The notes beneath the pieces were generated by a model. The model was given only the letters and a program-made list of their open reading frames with translations, made no database searches and was not told where the DNA came from. Below are positions 1-8,725 of a stretch of DNA of 64,000 nt, piece by piece. Numbering within the stretch: the first letter of the stretch is position 1; each line of letters begins with the position of its first letter. The DNA lies in NCBI RefSeq assembly GCF_048551375.1, contig NZ_JBLYZJ010000001.1:354339-418338 (forward strand), given 5' to 3'. The position numbers were made by a program, and so were the translations under genes. The DNA is from Faucicola sp048551375. GTDB taxonomy: Bacteria; Pseudomonadota; Gammaproteobacteria; Pseudomonadales; Moraxellaceae.

Positions 1-7
1 ATTTTTT

Positions 8-985
8 ATGTCAAAAACAACGTATTTATCAATTGCTGTCGCTTGTTCTATTTTTGGTGTGGTCGGTTGTAGTCGCTCAGAAAAGCCTGCCGAAGCAGAA
101 AAAGTTGCCTCAAAACCTGCACAAACACAAATGCAAACCCAGCCAGATGTGGACTGTGTTGCGACACCTGTTAACACTGCCATTAGCAACTATGTTACCC
201 AACAATTGACCCAAACGGCACTTACCCAAGCCCAGCAAGTTGCCCAACAAGCAGGGGTTCAGCCGAATACCACGTATCTACAAAATGCGATTGTGCAAGC
301 CAGCGTTAGCCTACAAACCAGTAAAGCAGGCAACGGACAATGTCAATCGCAAGTGGCAATCACGCTACCACAAGGCGATATCGACAATGCCAATCGTATT
401 TATGAACGTCTTCACCAACCGAACTTTGCCAACCAATTGATGTCAAAAGGCTATCGTTTGGAAGGTAATACCTTGGTTGCGGACAATCAACAATTTAGCG
501 TGAAGCAGTCGGATGCAGGCTTACAAGTTGAGGGTTTAAATACCAACGCCTTATTTGCTACAGCAGGGCAAATGTTTGCAGATTCTGCTTTAACCCAAGC
601 GGGGCAAAATGGCACAAGTCAAACTCAGCGTAATACCGTGACCCTAACGCCAGCCTCACCTGCCAAACGCACTGAGCATCGTGAAGTCAACACGACAAAA
701 GCTCATGTGACACCTAAACCAAAGCCAACGACTAATACCACAGCTACAACATCAACAGTCACAACATCGACCAACACCACAACCACGCCATCACCATCGA
801 CTGAAAAGCCAAAAGAAGTCCCTGCGGAAACACCAAAAGACACAGCGAAAACTTCTACGCCTAGCGAGTCAAGTGGCAATAAAGCGGATACTAAGCCAAA
901 AGCACATAGTGGTGAAGATAAATTTACCAACCCTGTTGATGATGGTTTAAAATTAACCATTGAAGAAAAAAATGAGCAGTATTAA
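8..985 (+). CDS. Putative lipoprotein, function unknown
   Basis: The 325-residue product begins with a short hydrophobic segment ending in a lipobox (VVGC, Cys21), so it is probably lipidated and kept in the envelope. The middle (about residues 45-200) is a soluble Gln/Ala/Asn-rich domain with no motif I recognise. The last ~110 residues are a Thr/Pro/Lys/Ser-rich low-complexity tail that is probably disordered. The start lies only 7 bases from the window edge, so its ribosome-binding site and promoter cannot be judged. The gene ends 32 bp before prpF with no terminator visible, so the two could be co-transcribed. The lipoprotein call is firm; no function is proposed. Confidence 0.7.
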   Translation: MSKTTYLSIAVACSIFGVVGCSRSEKPAEAEKVASKPAQTQMQTQPDVDCVATPVNTAISNYVTQQLTQTALTQAQQVAQQAGVQPNTTYLQNAIVQASVSLQTSKAGNGQCQSQVAITLPQGDIDNANRIYERLHQPNFANQLMSKGYRLEGNTLVADNQQFSVKQSDAGLQVEGLNTNALFATAGQMFADSALTQAGQNGTSQTQRNTVTLTPASPAKRTEHREVNTTKAHVTPKPKPTTNTTATTSTVTTSTNTTTTPSPSTEKPKEVPAETPKDTAKTSTPSESSGNKADTKPKAHSGEDKFTNPVDDGLKLTIEEKNEQY

Positions 986-1017
986 TTATTAATTTAGACC
1001 CACATAAGGATATGATG

Positions 1018-2196
1018 ATGAATTTTGCCCCCCAAACTGCTGTTAAAGCCACTTATATGCGTGGCGGTACATCAAAAGGTACGTTTTTTAAACTGGACGA
1101 CCTGCCAGAGCGTTGCCAACAGGCAGGTGAAGCCCGAGATAACTTTTTATTGCGTGTGGTCGGTAGCCCAGACCCTTATGGTAAACAAATTGACGGTTTG
1201 GGCAATGGTAGCTCATCGACTTCTAAAGTGGTGATTTTATCCAAAACTGACGTACCGAACCATGACGTGAACTACCTGTTTGGTCAAGTGGCAATTGATA
1301 AAGCCATGATTGATTGGAGTGGTAATTGCGGTAACTTGACTGCTGCTGTGGGGTCATTTGCCATTGCCAATGGCTTGGTTGACCCTGCGAAAGTCCCAGC
1401 CAATGGCATTTGTGAAGTGCGTATTTGGCAACAAAACATCAGCAAAACCATTGTGGCTCATGTGCCAATGACCGATGGTCAAGTCCAAGAAACAGGCGAC
1501 TTTGAGCTGGATGGTGTGACGTTCCCTGCCGCCGAAGTCAAAATCGAATTTATTGACCCTGTTGACAGCGATGGCGATATGTTCCCCACAGGTAATTTGG
1601 TCGATACCCTCAGCGTGCCAGACGTGGGCGACTTTCAAGTTACCATGATTAATGCAGGGATTCCCACGATTTTTCTCAATGCCAAAGATTTGGGCTTTAC
1701 AGGCACAGAGCTACAAAAAGACATTAATAGCAATGCTGAAATTTTGGCAAAACTTGAAAAAATCCGTGCGTATGGGGCGGTTAAAATGGGCTTGATTAGC
1801 GATATCAAAGAAGCCGAAACTCGCCAACATACCCCAAAAATTGCATGGGTTGCTAGTCCAGCTGACTACACAGCATCAAGTGGCAAAACTGTACAAGGGT
1901 CAGAGATTGACCTGTTGGCTCGTGCCATGAGTATGGGTCAGTTGCACCACGCCATGATGGGAACAGCATCCGTAGCGATTGGCACAGCCGCCACCATCAA
2001 AGGCACGCTAGTCAATGATGTGGCAGGTGGTAAAGACTTGAGCGAAGTACGTTTTGGTCATCCATCAGGTACGTTATTGGTGGGTGGCGAATCGGTACAA
2101 GTCGATGGTAAATGGCAAGCCAAAAAAGTATCCATGAGCCGTTCGGCTAGACGATTAATGGTTGGCGAAGTATTTGTACCAGCTGATGCGTTTTAG
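1018..2196 (+). CDS. prpF: PrpF-family protein (2-methylaconitate isomerase, AcnD-accessory)
   Basis: This 392-residue protein has the PrpF N-terminal signature TYMRGGTSKGTFF. It also has the Gly/Ser-rich loop near GNGSSSTSKVV and the GNCGNLTAAVG motif typical of the diaminopimelate-epimerase-like fold. PrpF isomerises 2-methylaconitate made by AcnD in the 2-methylcitrate cycle of propionate breakdown. Three ATGs occur in a row (1012, 1015, 1018). The third is chosen because AAGGA ends at 1010, giving seven bases of spacing. The usual partners prpB, prpC and acnD are not next to it: the upstream gene is a lipoprotein and the downstream gene is nnrD. It may act with acnD elsewhere or lie at the end of an operon that begins outside the window. 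Confidence 0.9.
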   Translation: MNFAPQTAVKATYMRGGTSKGTFFKLDDLPERCQQAGEARDNFLLRVVGSPDPYGKQIDGLGNGSSSTSKVVILSKTDVPNHDVNYLFGQVAIDKAMIDWSGNCGNLTAAVGSFAIANGLVDPAKVPANGICEVRIWQQNISKTIVAHVPMTDGQVQETGDFELDGVTFPAAEVKIEFIDPVDSDGDMFPTGNLVDTLSVPDVGDFQVTMINAGIPTIFLNAKDLGFTGTELQKDINSNAEILAKLEKIRAYGAVKMGLISDIKEAETRQHTPKIAWVASPADYTASSGKTVQGSEIDLLARAMSMGQLHHAMMGTASVAIGTAATIKGTLVNDVAGGKDLSEVRFGHPSGTLLVGGESVQVDGKWQAKKVSMSRSARRLMVGEVFVPADAF

Positions 2197-2211
2197 ATTG
2201 TTAATGCTTAT

Positions 2212-2253
2212 TTAAATCTCCCCCAACCCCCTCTTTGTGAAAGAGGGGGCTTT
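2212..2253. repeat. Family A intergenic palindrome (copy A1)
   Basis: A perfect 10-bp stem CCCCCTCTTT (2227-2236) pairs with AAAGAGGGGG (2240-2249) across a 3-base loop. It is preceded by AAATCTCCCCCAAC and followed by CTTT. The same flanked hairpin recurs at 5096, 42600 and 54576, with a degenerate copy at 56036. It sits between prpF and nnrD and could act as a transcription terminator for prpF. Confidence 0.85.
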
Positions 2254-2271
2254 GTTTTGTTAGCAAACACT

Positions 2272-3828
2272 ATGATTCCCAAAAATTTCCCTACTGCTAT
2301 TCCATGCTACAGCCCCACCCAAATTTATGAATTGGAAACAAACTGGTTTCAAACCAATGATAGCTTTGGTTTAATGCAACAAGCCAGTTGGCAAATGGCA
2401 CATTGGATAAAATCAAATTTTGCAAACGCTCAACAATCCGTGCTAATAGCAGTCGGTCGTGGTAATAATGGCGGTGATGGTTGGGGAGTGGCGTATTTTC
2501 TGACAAAACTTTGTCCGAATTGGCAAATTTGTGTGATTGAGGTCGCCCCACCGACCACGGATAATGCTCAACAAGCCAAAGCCCTTTTTAATGGTAAAGT
2601 GGTTCAATTGAGTGATTTTTTAAACTCTCAAAAAACGTTGTCTTTTCATGTGGATATCATCCTTGATGGCTTGTTTGGCATTGGGTTAAATAAAACCCCA
2701 ATCGGTGATTTTGCCAATATGATTGATTGGATAAATGGTTATAAAAGTCGCTTCAATGGTTGCCAGGTCATTGCGATAGATGTCCCCAGTGGGTTGAATG
2801 CCACTGATGGTAAAGTATATGATAAACTCGCTGTCAAAGCTGATATCACACTTTGTTTAATCGCTCGTAAAGTTGGTTTACATTTACAAGATGCGAAGGA
2901 TTATGTAGGGCAAGTTGTTGATTTGCCGATGATTCCTATAGATGAACAAGCTGACATTTTTTATCATACCCAATTCCCTACTTTACCCAAACGCCTAAAT
3001 AACAGCCATAAAGGTGACTATGGTCATGTTTTGATTATTGGTGGCAACCAATTGGAAATTGGTAAAAACCAAGGCAACGGCATGGCAGGAGCAAGCCTAT
3101 TATCTGCCAAAAGTGCGTTTGCGGTCGGAGCAGGCAAGGTGACGGTAGCGTGTTACGCCAATTTTCATAATGCCATTATCACCGCATTGCCGAATGCGAT
3201 GACGGCTGATTTACACCATCAACACTCAGTGTGCGAACTTATCAAGAATGTTGATGTGGTCGCCATTGGTATGGGGCTAGGACGAGATGAGGCAAGTTTT
3301 TCGCTATTCTGTGAGTATTTGCAATGTGCTATTTCACATGACAAAATTTGTGTCATTGATGCGGACGGCTTGTATCATTTGGTTACACTGTCCCAAAATC
3401 AAAATAGCCTAAGCAAATTTAACCCTCAAAAAGTCTATCTAACGCCCCATGCCAGTGAAGCAGGGCGATTGTTAAATACCACTTACCAAGCCATTGATAA
3501 TGATAAAATTGGTGCAATTCAGCAATTAACTGAGCAGTATGGCGGTACATGGTTGATTAAAGGGTCACAAACCTTGGTATTAGAACATCAAGCCTTACAT
3601 ATCTGTGGGCTTGGTAATACAGGGATGGCAACGGCAGGGATGGGTGATGTGCTAAGTGGGGTGGTAGCAGGGCTGTTGGCACAATCTGACAACCTGAATA
3701 TGGATTATCCCCTATTGTGGTCAGTTTTACTTCATGCAAGGGTGGGGGATGAGTTGGCAAGAAAGATGGGCGAATATGCGTTATCTGCGAATGAGATGGC
3801 AATGATGATTAGCGAAACAATGGGTTAG
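2272..3828 (+). CDS. nnrD: Bifunctional NAD(P)H-hydrate epimerase / ADP-dependent (S)-NAD(P)H-hydrate dehydratase
   Basis: This YjeF-type fusion repairs hydrated NADH and NADPH. The N-terminal half (about residues 10-225) is the epimerase (NnrE), with the nucleotide-binding GRGNNGGDGWG motif and an AIDVPSGLNATDG segment. The C-terminal half (about 240-518) is the dehydratase (NnrD), with GDYGHVLIIGG, TPHASEAGRL, IKGSQTLV and a GNTGMATAGMGDVLSGV motif. At about 518 residues it matches E. coli NnrD (about 515). ATG at 2272 is preferred over an upstream TTG at 2257, although no strong ribosome-binding site is visible. It converges with the RDD-family gene, separated by palindrome B1. Confidence 0.95.
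   Translation: MIPKNFPTAIPCYSPTQIYELETNWFQTNDSFGLMQQASWQMAHWIKSNFANAQQSVLIAVGRGNNGGDGWGVAYFLTKLCPNWQICVIEVAPPTTDNAQQAKALFNGKVVQLSDFLNSQKTLSFHVDIILDGLFGIGLNKTPIGDFANMIDWINGYKSRFNGCQVIAIDVPSGLNATDGKVYDKLAVKADITLCLIARKVGLHLQDAKDYVGQVVDLPMIPIDEQADIFYHTQFPTLPKRLNNSHKGDYGHVLIIGGNQLEIGKNQGNGMAGASLLSAKSAFAVGAGKVTVACYANFHNAIITALPNAMTADLHHQHSVCELIKNVDVVAIGMGLGRDEASFSLFCEYLQCAISHDKICVIDADGLYHLVTLSQNQNSLSKFNPQKVYLTPHASEAGRLLNTTYQAIDNDKIGAIQQLTEQYGGTWLIKGSQTLVLEHQALHICGLGNTGMATAGMGDVLSGVVAGLLAQSDNLNMDYPLLWSVLLHARVGDELARKMGEYALSANEMAMMISETMG
3403..3418 (+). repeat. AATAGCCTAAGC family element, copy 1 (in nnrD)
   Basis: The exact 16-mer AATAGCCTAAGCAAAT lies inside nnrD, read in frame as Asn-Ser-Leu-Ser-Lys (QNQNSLSKFNPQ). 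It is one of six copies of the 12-base core in the window (others at 15798, 35729, 49072, 50530, 52401). Confidence 0.8.
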
Positions 3829-3850
3829 GACTCGCATCATAATATCTAAT

Positions 3851-3880
3851 TGTAAGGGTGTATAGCATACACCCTTACCA
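3851..3880. repeat. Family B palindrome (copy B1)
   Basis: A perfect 11-bp stem TAAGGGTGTAT (3853-3863) pairs with ATACACCCTTA (3867-3877) around AGC. It is a variant of the family B core GGGCGTAT/ATACGCCC. It lies between convergent nnrD and the RDD-family gene, where it could end transcription from both sides. Confidence 0.75.
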
Positions 3881-3914
3881 AGCTGTTTTATTGCTACTTT
3901 AAAATTACGTTTAC

Positions 3915-4967
3915 CTAAGCATCAGGCGTTAATTCAAGCGGTGTGGTTTGGGTATCATCGGCACGTACGACATAGGTTCTTGCTATTTTATCATGCAAAC
4001 TTTGACGGTCAGGGTTGGTGAATAATGTAATAAAATCAAAGGCTAAAATAAAAATCGGCAACTGAGCCAGCCCTAATCCCAACGTCAACACCATCGCAAT
4101 TAACACAATCGAACGCAATAGCACGCCTTGAGAAAAACTCGGAATGGCATTGGATTGTTTGTCTAATACACGGATTCGCATTGCCATTTTACCAAGGGTT
4201 TGTCCACGGCGGTTCATCAATACCATTTGCGTAATGATGATTGCCCAAAACAATAACGTGGTCAAGGTCAAAATATGTGGTGGCACGGCTTCGAGTAGCA
4301 ACTGGTTCATTTGTTGTGAAGCCAGCATAGGTGATTGATTAGACTCAGCAAGTTTGACAATTTTATCAAAGACTGGGCTATTCGCCACGCTAATAAACAC
4401 AATAAAAGTTGGTAAAAATAGCAAAAAAGCATCAATCAGCTTTGCTACGATACGCCCACCAATACTGGCAAGCTCAAGCTGTTTATTGGTATGGCTGACA
4501 TCCATACCTTGGTTTTTTTTACCAAATAAGCCAGTGCTAGGTTTGTCTGATTTTTCAGTTTTATGCGGATTATTGGCGGTATATTTATCCCACACACTTT
4601 GGGATTTTTTATCATCCACTTTGGGTTTTGCTTTAGCTTTGGCTTCCGCCTGTGCTTGAGCCTTGGCTTCGGCTTCTGCCTTGAGTTTTTCAGGCGTGTT
4701 ATTGATAATATAATCGGGTTCATCATCAATAATTGGTTGATTGACGGTGGGGGATGGTTGAGCGACATTATCTGGATGAGTGACGACAATGGTCGGATGA
4801 TAGACGAATTGCCCTTGGGTCATTTCGGCAACAGTTTGCCAGTTTGCCATACCCTCGTGCCACATCAAATCGGTCAAATATACTTGATTCGAAGCAAGCA
4901 TATAGTTAAGTTGTTCTAATGAGTAAGGCCCTGCTTGGACGTTATCACGAGCAAGAAAAATATACAT
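3915..4967 (-). CDS. GYF_2-RDD fusion membrane protein
   Basis: The first ~50 residues resemble a GYF_2 domain (AGPYSLEQLNYML and the MWHEGMANWQTV block), a module associated with peptide binding. A Lys/Ala/Glu-rich linker (about residues 90-150) follows. The C-terminal half is an RDD-type membrane domain with the Arg/Asp signatures GGRIVAKLIDAFLLFLP and GQTLGKMAMRIRVLD and three to four predicted membrane segments. ATG at 4967 is preferred over GTG at 4976 because GYF_2 domains normally begin right at their first strand. RDD proteins are membrane proteins of mostly unknown role, some linked to ion transport. No specific function is assigned. Confidence 0.8.
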   Translation of the reverse strand: MYIFLARDNVQAGPYSLEQLNYMLASNQVYLTDLMWHEGMANWQTVAEMTQGQFVYHPTIVVTHPDNVAQPSPTVNQPIIDDEPDYIINNTPEKLKAEAEAKAQAQAEAKAKAKPKVDDKKSQSVWDKYTANNPHKTEKSDKPSTGLFGKKNQGMDVSHTNKQLELASIGGRIVAKLIDAFLLFLPTFIVFISVANSPVFDKIVKLAESNQSPMLASQQMNQLLLEAVPPHILTLTTLLFWAIIITQMVLMNRRGQTLGKMAMRIRVLDKQSNAIPSFSQGVLLRSIVLIAMVLTLGLGLAQLPIFILAFDFITLFTNPDRQSLHDKIARTYVVRADDTQTTPLELTPDA

Positions 4968-5095
4968 ATCAAGCACTCAAAATAGTTAAATTAAAATTAG
5001 CGTCAATGTAACGTATTTTGGGGTGCATTGTAAAGTTTACAAGCAGGAAAGGCATGAATTAAACAGAAACCTTCCGTCTAATTGATGGCGATATA

Positions 5096-5134
5096 GCCCC
5101 CTCTTGACGAAAGAGGGGGTTGGGAGAGATTTAA
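5096..5134. repeat. Family A palindrome (copy A2, reverse orientation)
   Basis: Stem CCCCCTCTT (5097-5105) pairs with AAGAGGGGG (5111-5119). The conserved flank, here the reverse complement TTGGGAGAGATTTAAA, lies on the right. It sits just after the stop of the L,D-transpeptidase gene (read leftwards) and may serve as its terminator. Confidence 0.8.
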
Positions 5135-5150
5135 ATGATAAGATTATCGT

Positions 5151-6347
5151 TTACTGCAACTCAACCGTTGTACCTGTATCCACATTGGCATAAACTTCAA
5201 GTACATCCCAGTTGGTCAGACGCACACAGCCATGAGAAGCTTGACGGCTGATGCCTTCTGGTACAGGCGAGCCATGAATACCATATGAAGGTTTGTTCAG
5301 ACCCATCCATACGACACCCACTGGACCATTTGGGCCCGGTGGTAACATAAAGACTTTTTTATCTTTGCCTTCGCCTTGGGTGGCTTTATACCAAGGATTT
5401 TTGACACGATTGACAATTTTGAAAGTACCAGTCGGTGATGGTGTGTCACTACTACCAACAGTGGTTGGGTAGGTAGCAATGAGCTTATCACCATTATAGG
5501 CATACAGCACATTTTCTGCTTTTTTGGCGACTAAGCGAGTGATTTTTTGGTCAAGAGGCTTAGATGGGTTGAATACGGTGATGGTTTCGCCAGCAGTGAA
5601 TTTTTTATTGGCATTGAGTTTCTCAAGATAACGGATATCCATGTGAAAACGTTCTGCCAACATTTCTCTAATGTTTTGATAGTATAAGCCTTTCATTTTA
5701 GACTTGGCTTCACTACCACTGGGTGTGGCTTGAAAAGGTCCTTTAACATCTTCTTCTGTTAGGGTGTAGCCGACCAATACCCGTTGGTTTGCAGGAATAT
5801 TTTGGTTTAATAAATCCCAAACTTGCTGACTCATACGACCATCAGCAGGTAAACCGTTCATTAATTGGAAATTTTTAAGGGCTTTTTTGGCATTCATTCC
5901 CCAACCGCCATCAATAGGGCCAGGTGATGCTTGATTCCAGTCAAGCAAGGCTTGTAGCTTGATGGTGGTGGCAGCGTTGATATTTTGCCCTGCTTTCCAA
6001 GTCGCTTTGTTCACCGTGCTGGCATATTGCGATACCTCAAGATTACTAAAACCTGTGGTAGCGGTATGGTCTGTGCCAACAGCGGTAGGGTCAAAGGTTG
6101 GAACTTTAGATGCCTCATCGGTGATTTCTTCTGAGTTTTTGCCTGCCACACCTGCCCCTGCGGTATAATCATTGTCAATCCCTGTGGTTTCATCAATGGC
6201 TGAGGCAGGTTTTGCAGGAGTTGACGAAGCCGTGGCAGTTGCCTTTGCTGATTTAGTAGGGCTACTGCTAGGTGTAGTAGTAGAGGTGGTTGCAAAGCTG
6301 GTACTTGCCATGACGAATGCAAGGCTAGAGAGCATTAATTTTTTCAT
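5151..6347 (-). CDS. L,D-transpeptidase with peptidoglycan-binding domain (YkuD family)
   Basis: The 398-residue product starts with a signal peptide (MKKLMLSSLAFVMASTSFA). The start at 6347 is chosen over an upstream in-frame ATG at 6512 because it places this signal sequence at the N-terminus. A Thr/Ser/Ala/Pro-rich linker follows, then a PG_binding_1-like helical domain (LQALLDWNQASPGPIDGGWG). The C-terminus is the YkuD catalytic domain with HGSPVPEG and SHGCVRLTNWDV, where Cys is the nucleophile. Such periplasmic enzymes form 3-3 peptidoglycan cross-links or attach proteins to the wall. The closest general class is ErfK/YbiS/YcfS/YnhG, and which reaction it performs cannot be told from sequence. 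Confidence 0.9.
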   Translation of the reverse strand: MKKLMLSSLAFVMASTSFATTSTTTPSSSPTKSAKATATASSTPAKPASAIDETTGIDNDYTAGAGVAGKNSEEITDEASKVPTFDPTAVGTDHTATTGFSNLEVSQYASTVNKATWKAGQNINAATTIKLQALLDWNQASPGPIDGGWGMNAKKALKNFQLMNGLPADGRMSQQVWDLLNQNIPANQRVLVGYTLTEEDVKGPFQATPSGSEAKSKMKGLYYQNIREMLAERFHMDIRYLEKLNANKKFTAGETITVFNPSKPLDQKITRLVAKKAENVLYAYNGDKLIATYPTTVGSSDTPSPTGTFKIVNRVKNPWYKATQGEGKDKKVFMLPPGPNGPVGVVWMGLNKPSYGIHGSPVPEGISRQASHGCVRLTNWDVLEVYANVDTGTTVELQ

Positions 6348-6826
6348 GCTTACAGTCCAATTTAACCTAAAAAATGAATCAATAAATAACGCAATGATAA
6401 ATGTTAAGGGATGATTAGACAAGTAAAATTTATGACATTTGTTGCAGGTATGCAACCTAATGTAATAGGTGGTAAAACTTGAGAGTAAAAAGTAGGCAAT
6501 TTGCATAACCATAAAGATAGGTTAGGATATTGCTAATCAAAAGTATCAGTGCAAAAGTCATTCTAAAAACCAGTGATTTATATTATAATCCCTGTTAGTT
6601 TAATTTTCTAAATCATAATTTCCCAATAAAACTTTTTTAAACCTACTTCTTGACCCAATATATCGTGGTTAACACTTTGTTAACCCATGCTATTTATAGT
6701 GAATTAAATCAAAAATCAGACTGTAAAATTTTGGGCGTATGCAATACGCCCCTACGAAACTGTCTTATTTCTAGTTTAAACAACTATATTTAGTTTATAG
6801 GTTGGAAGGAAGTCTAATTTTTAACA
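6348..6826. other. Intergenic region between divergent ldt and prmB
   Basis: These 479 bases between divergently transcribed genes hold no convincing gene. A TATAAT hexamer at 6584-6589 could be a -10 element toward prmB, but its -35 is weak. Family B palindrome B2 lies at 6733-6757. The rest is AT-rich. Confidence 0.5.
6733..6757. repeat. Family B palindrome (copy B2)
   Basis: GGGCGTAT (6733-6740), loop GCA, ATACGCCC (6744-6751), followed by CTACGA. It has the same core as the copies at 10723, 27529 and 54455. Confidence 0.8.
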
Positions 6827-7966
6827 ATGAGCCAATTCATGCGTAACATTACTGAAACCGATAATCCGATGCCAATGGTTTTTGACAACGATAATGATTT
6901 TGATGATAGCCATCATACTGAACATGAGCCAATGCTTGAAGATGAGCAATGGCAAGTGATGACGGCAGAATTTGTTGAAGCCCAACAAGAACTCAAGTCA
7001 ATTCGAGATTTTATCCGTTTTTGCGTGACCAAACTGCGTGAGTATGATGTGGTGGTCGCTCAAGGTACGAATGATGTGTTTGCGGAAGCGGCGGCAATTG
7101 TGTTGCATACCTTATCACTGGATTGGTCGGCAGATGAGCAGATTTTGGACTGTCGTTTGACTGCCAGTGAACGCTCAGAAGTTTTGACTTTGCTACAACG
7201 CCGAATTGTTGAGCGTAAGCCATTGAGCTATTTAATTAATTTGGCGTATTTTTGTGATTTGCCATTTTATGTGGATGAGCGAGTGCTGATTCCTCGTTCA
7301 CCGATTGGCGAGATGATTCGTCAGCAGTTTTATCCATATTTTGAAAATAATGATTTGGTCGAGCGTATCGGCTCAAATTCGCAATTTTTCAATCATGGGT
7401 TATACGATAAACAGTTGGCACAGCCAGAGCGGATTCTAGACCTTTGTACAGGGTCGGGTTGTATTGCGATTGCATTGGCGAGCCGATTCCCTGATGCGAT
7501 GGTCGATGGTAGTGATATTGATAAAAATGCGTTGGAAGTGGCATCAGTGAATGTTGACCATCATGATATGGGTCATCAAGTGAATTTGATTGAGTCGAAT
7601 TTATTTGAAAAAATACCTGCGGAAAATCAGTATGATTTAATCGTCACCAATCCACCGTATGTCGATGCTGCCACGATGGCGGATTTGCCCCCAGAGTTTT
7701 TGCATGAGCCTGACCATGCGTTAGCGGCTGGGCAAGATGGTTTGGATTTGGTGCATCATATTTTGTATAACGCCCCAGATTATTTGACCCGTGATGGTCT
7801 GCTTGTGTGTGAAGTGGGTGATAGTGAGTGGGCATTACGTCAAGCGTATCCTGATATTCAGTTTGATTGGATTGAGTTTGCGAAGGGCGGTAATGGTGTG
7901 TTTGCGATGGACTTTGATGAGTTGATGGCAAATCGTGAGTTATTTGCTGAGTATGTGAATGCTTAA
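6827..7966 (+). CDS. prmB: Ribosomal protein uL3 N5-glutamine methyltransferase PrmB
   Basis: This HemK/PrmB-family enzyme methylates a glutamine of ribosomal protein L3 using S-adenosylmethionine. The helical N-domain is followed by the Rossmann methyltransferase core with ILDLCTGSGCIAIALA and the catalytic TNPPYVDAATM motif. The PrmB-type sequence FLHEPDHALAAGQDGLDLV favours PrmB over PrmC. It has 379 residues against about 310 in E. coli, the excess being an acidic Asp/Glu-rich N-terminal extension of about 45 residues. In E. coli prmB is adjacent to aroC; here the two are separated only by a toxin-antitoxin pair. Confidence 0.92.
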   Translation: MSQFMRNITETDNPMPMVFDNDNDFDDSHHTEHEPMLEDEQWQVMTAEFVEAQQELKSIRDFIRFCVTKLREYDVVVAQGTNDVFAEAAAIVLHTLSLDWSADEQILDCRLTASERSEVLTLLQRRIVERKPLSYLINLAYFCDLPFYVDERVLIPRSPIGEMIRQQFYPYFENNDLVERIGSNSQFFNHGLYDKQLAQPERILDLCTGSGCIAIALASRFPDAMVDGSDIDKNALEVASVNVDHHDMGHQVNLIESNLFEKIPAENQYDLIVTNPPYVDAATMADLPPEFLHEPDHALAAGQDGLDLVHHILYNAPDYLTRDGLLVCEVGDSEWALRQAYPDIQFDWIEFAKGGNGVFAMDFDELMANRELFAEYVNA

Positions 7967-8027
7967 AAATAGGGTTGCCTATGAATAACGTTTGTTTATT
8001 CAATTCAATGTAAATTGGGAGGTAATT

Positions 8028-8291
8028 ATGTTTGTTGAAATTAGTCAATTGCCACAAGTTGTGCAACAGCAAATTATTCAAAAGAAAATGCCTGTTGATA
8101 TTATCAATAATGGCAAAGTTGTTGCGACAGTTAATCCTACTGTAGCGAAAATTTTAAATAATACCAATGATTATCCAATTAGTGCCTATGATTATGTTAT
8201 GAGCCTTGATATGGATGAGCGGTTAGCGGATATTGAGTTTGATTTACCGCCACGTAATAAAACCCTTTACCCACCAGAGGTGTTAGACTGA
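8028..8291 (+). CDS. Antitoxin of a PIN-toxin module
   Basis: This 87-residue protein is likely the antitoxin for the PIN toxin that follows. ATG at 8028 is selected because a strong GGGAGG ribosome-binding site lies at 8017-8022. The upstream in-frame TTG at 7992 has none. The N-terminal part (IINNGKVVATVNPT) resembles the Phd/VapB-type fold segment seen in many antitoxins. The C-terminal half (about residues 45-87), ending in LPPRNKTLYPPEVLD, would be the toxin-binding tail. Its TGA overlaps the toxin ATG (ATGA-type coupling at 8289-8293). The role is inferred mainly from this arrangement. Confidence 0.75.
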   Translation: MFVEISQLPQVVQQQIIQKKMPVDIINNGKVVATVNPTVAKILNNTNDYPISAYDYVMSLDMDERLADIEFDLPPRNKTLYPPEVLD

Positions 8292-8707
8292 TGTATTTAT
8301 TAGATACCAATGCGGTTTCTGAAATTCGCAAAATCAGTCAAGGCAAAGCGAATCAAGGCTTTAATAATTGGTTTAAAACCATTAGCATTAGCGATTTATA
8401 TGTCAATACAGTGGTATTGATGGAGCTTGAAAAATGGTATTTGCTAAAAGCAAGAAAAGATAAAGTGCAAGCGGACATCTTGGAAAATTGGGTGTTAAAC
8501 AAGGTTTATCCAATGTTTGATAATCGTATTTTGATTATTGATACTGCGGTTGCGAAGGTGTGTGCAAAATTGTTTGTACCGAATCCAAAACCTGAAAATG
8601 ACGCATGGATTGGGGCAACGGCGATTGCACATGATTTGATTGTGGTGACTCGTAATGTTGATGATTTTGCAGAAATGCCTGTTAAATTGTTAAATCCATT
8701 TAATTAA
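8291..8707 (+). CDS. PIN-domain toxin, VapC/FitB-like ribonuclease
   Basis: This 138-residue PIN-domain protein has the expected acidic metal-binding positions: Asp in LLDTNAVSE, Glu in VLMELEKW, and the ENDAWIGATAIAHDL segment, followed by VVTRNVDDF. PIN toxins of this type are Mg-dependent endoribonucleases that cut tRNA or other RNAs and are held inactive by the cognate antitoxin. The gene overlaps the antitoxin stop by one base and ends 18 bp before aroC. The module splits the common prmB-aroC neighbourhood, which suggests insertion. All catalytic residues appear intact. Confidence 0.88.
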   Translation: MYLLDTNAVSEIRKISQGKANQGFNNWFKTISISDLYVNTVVLMELEKWYLLKARKDKVQADILENWVLNKVYPMFDNRILIIDTAVAKVCAKLFVPNPKPENDAWIGATAIAHDLIVVTRNVDDFAEMPVKLLNPFN

Positions 8708-8725
8708 ACATAGAAAGGTGAAATC

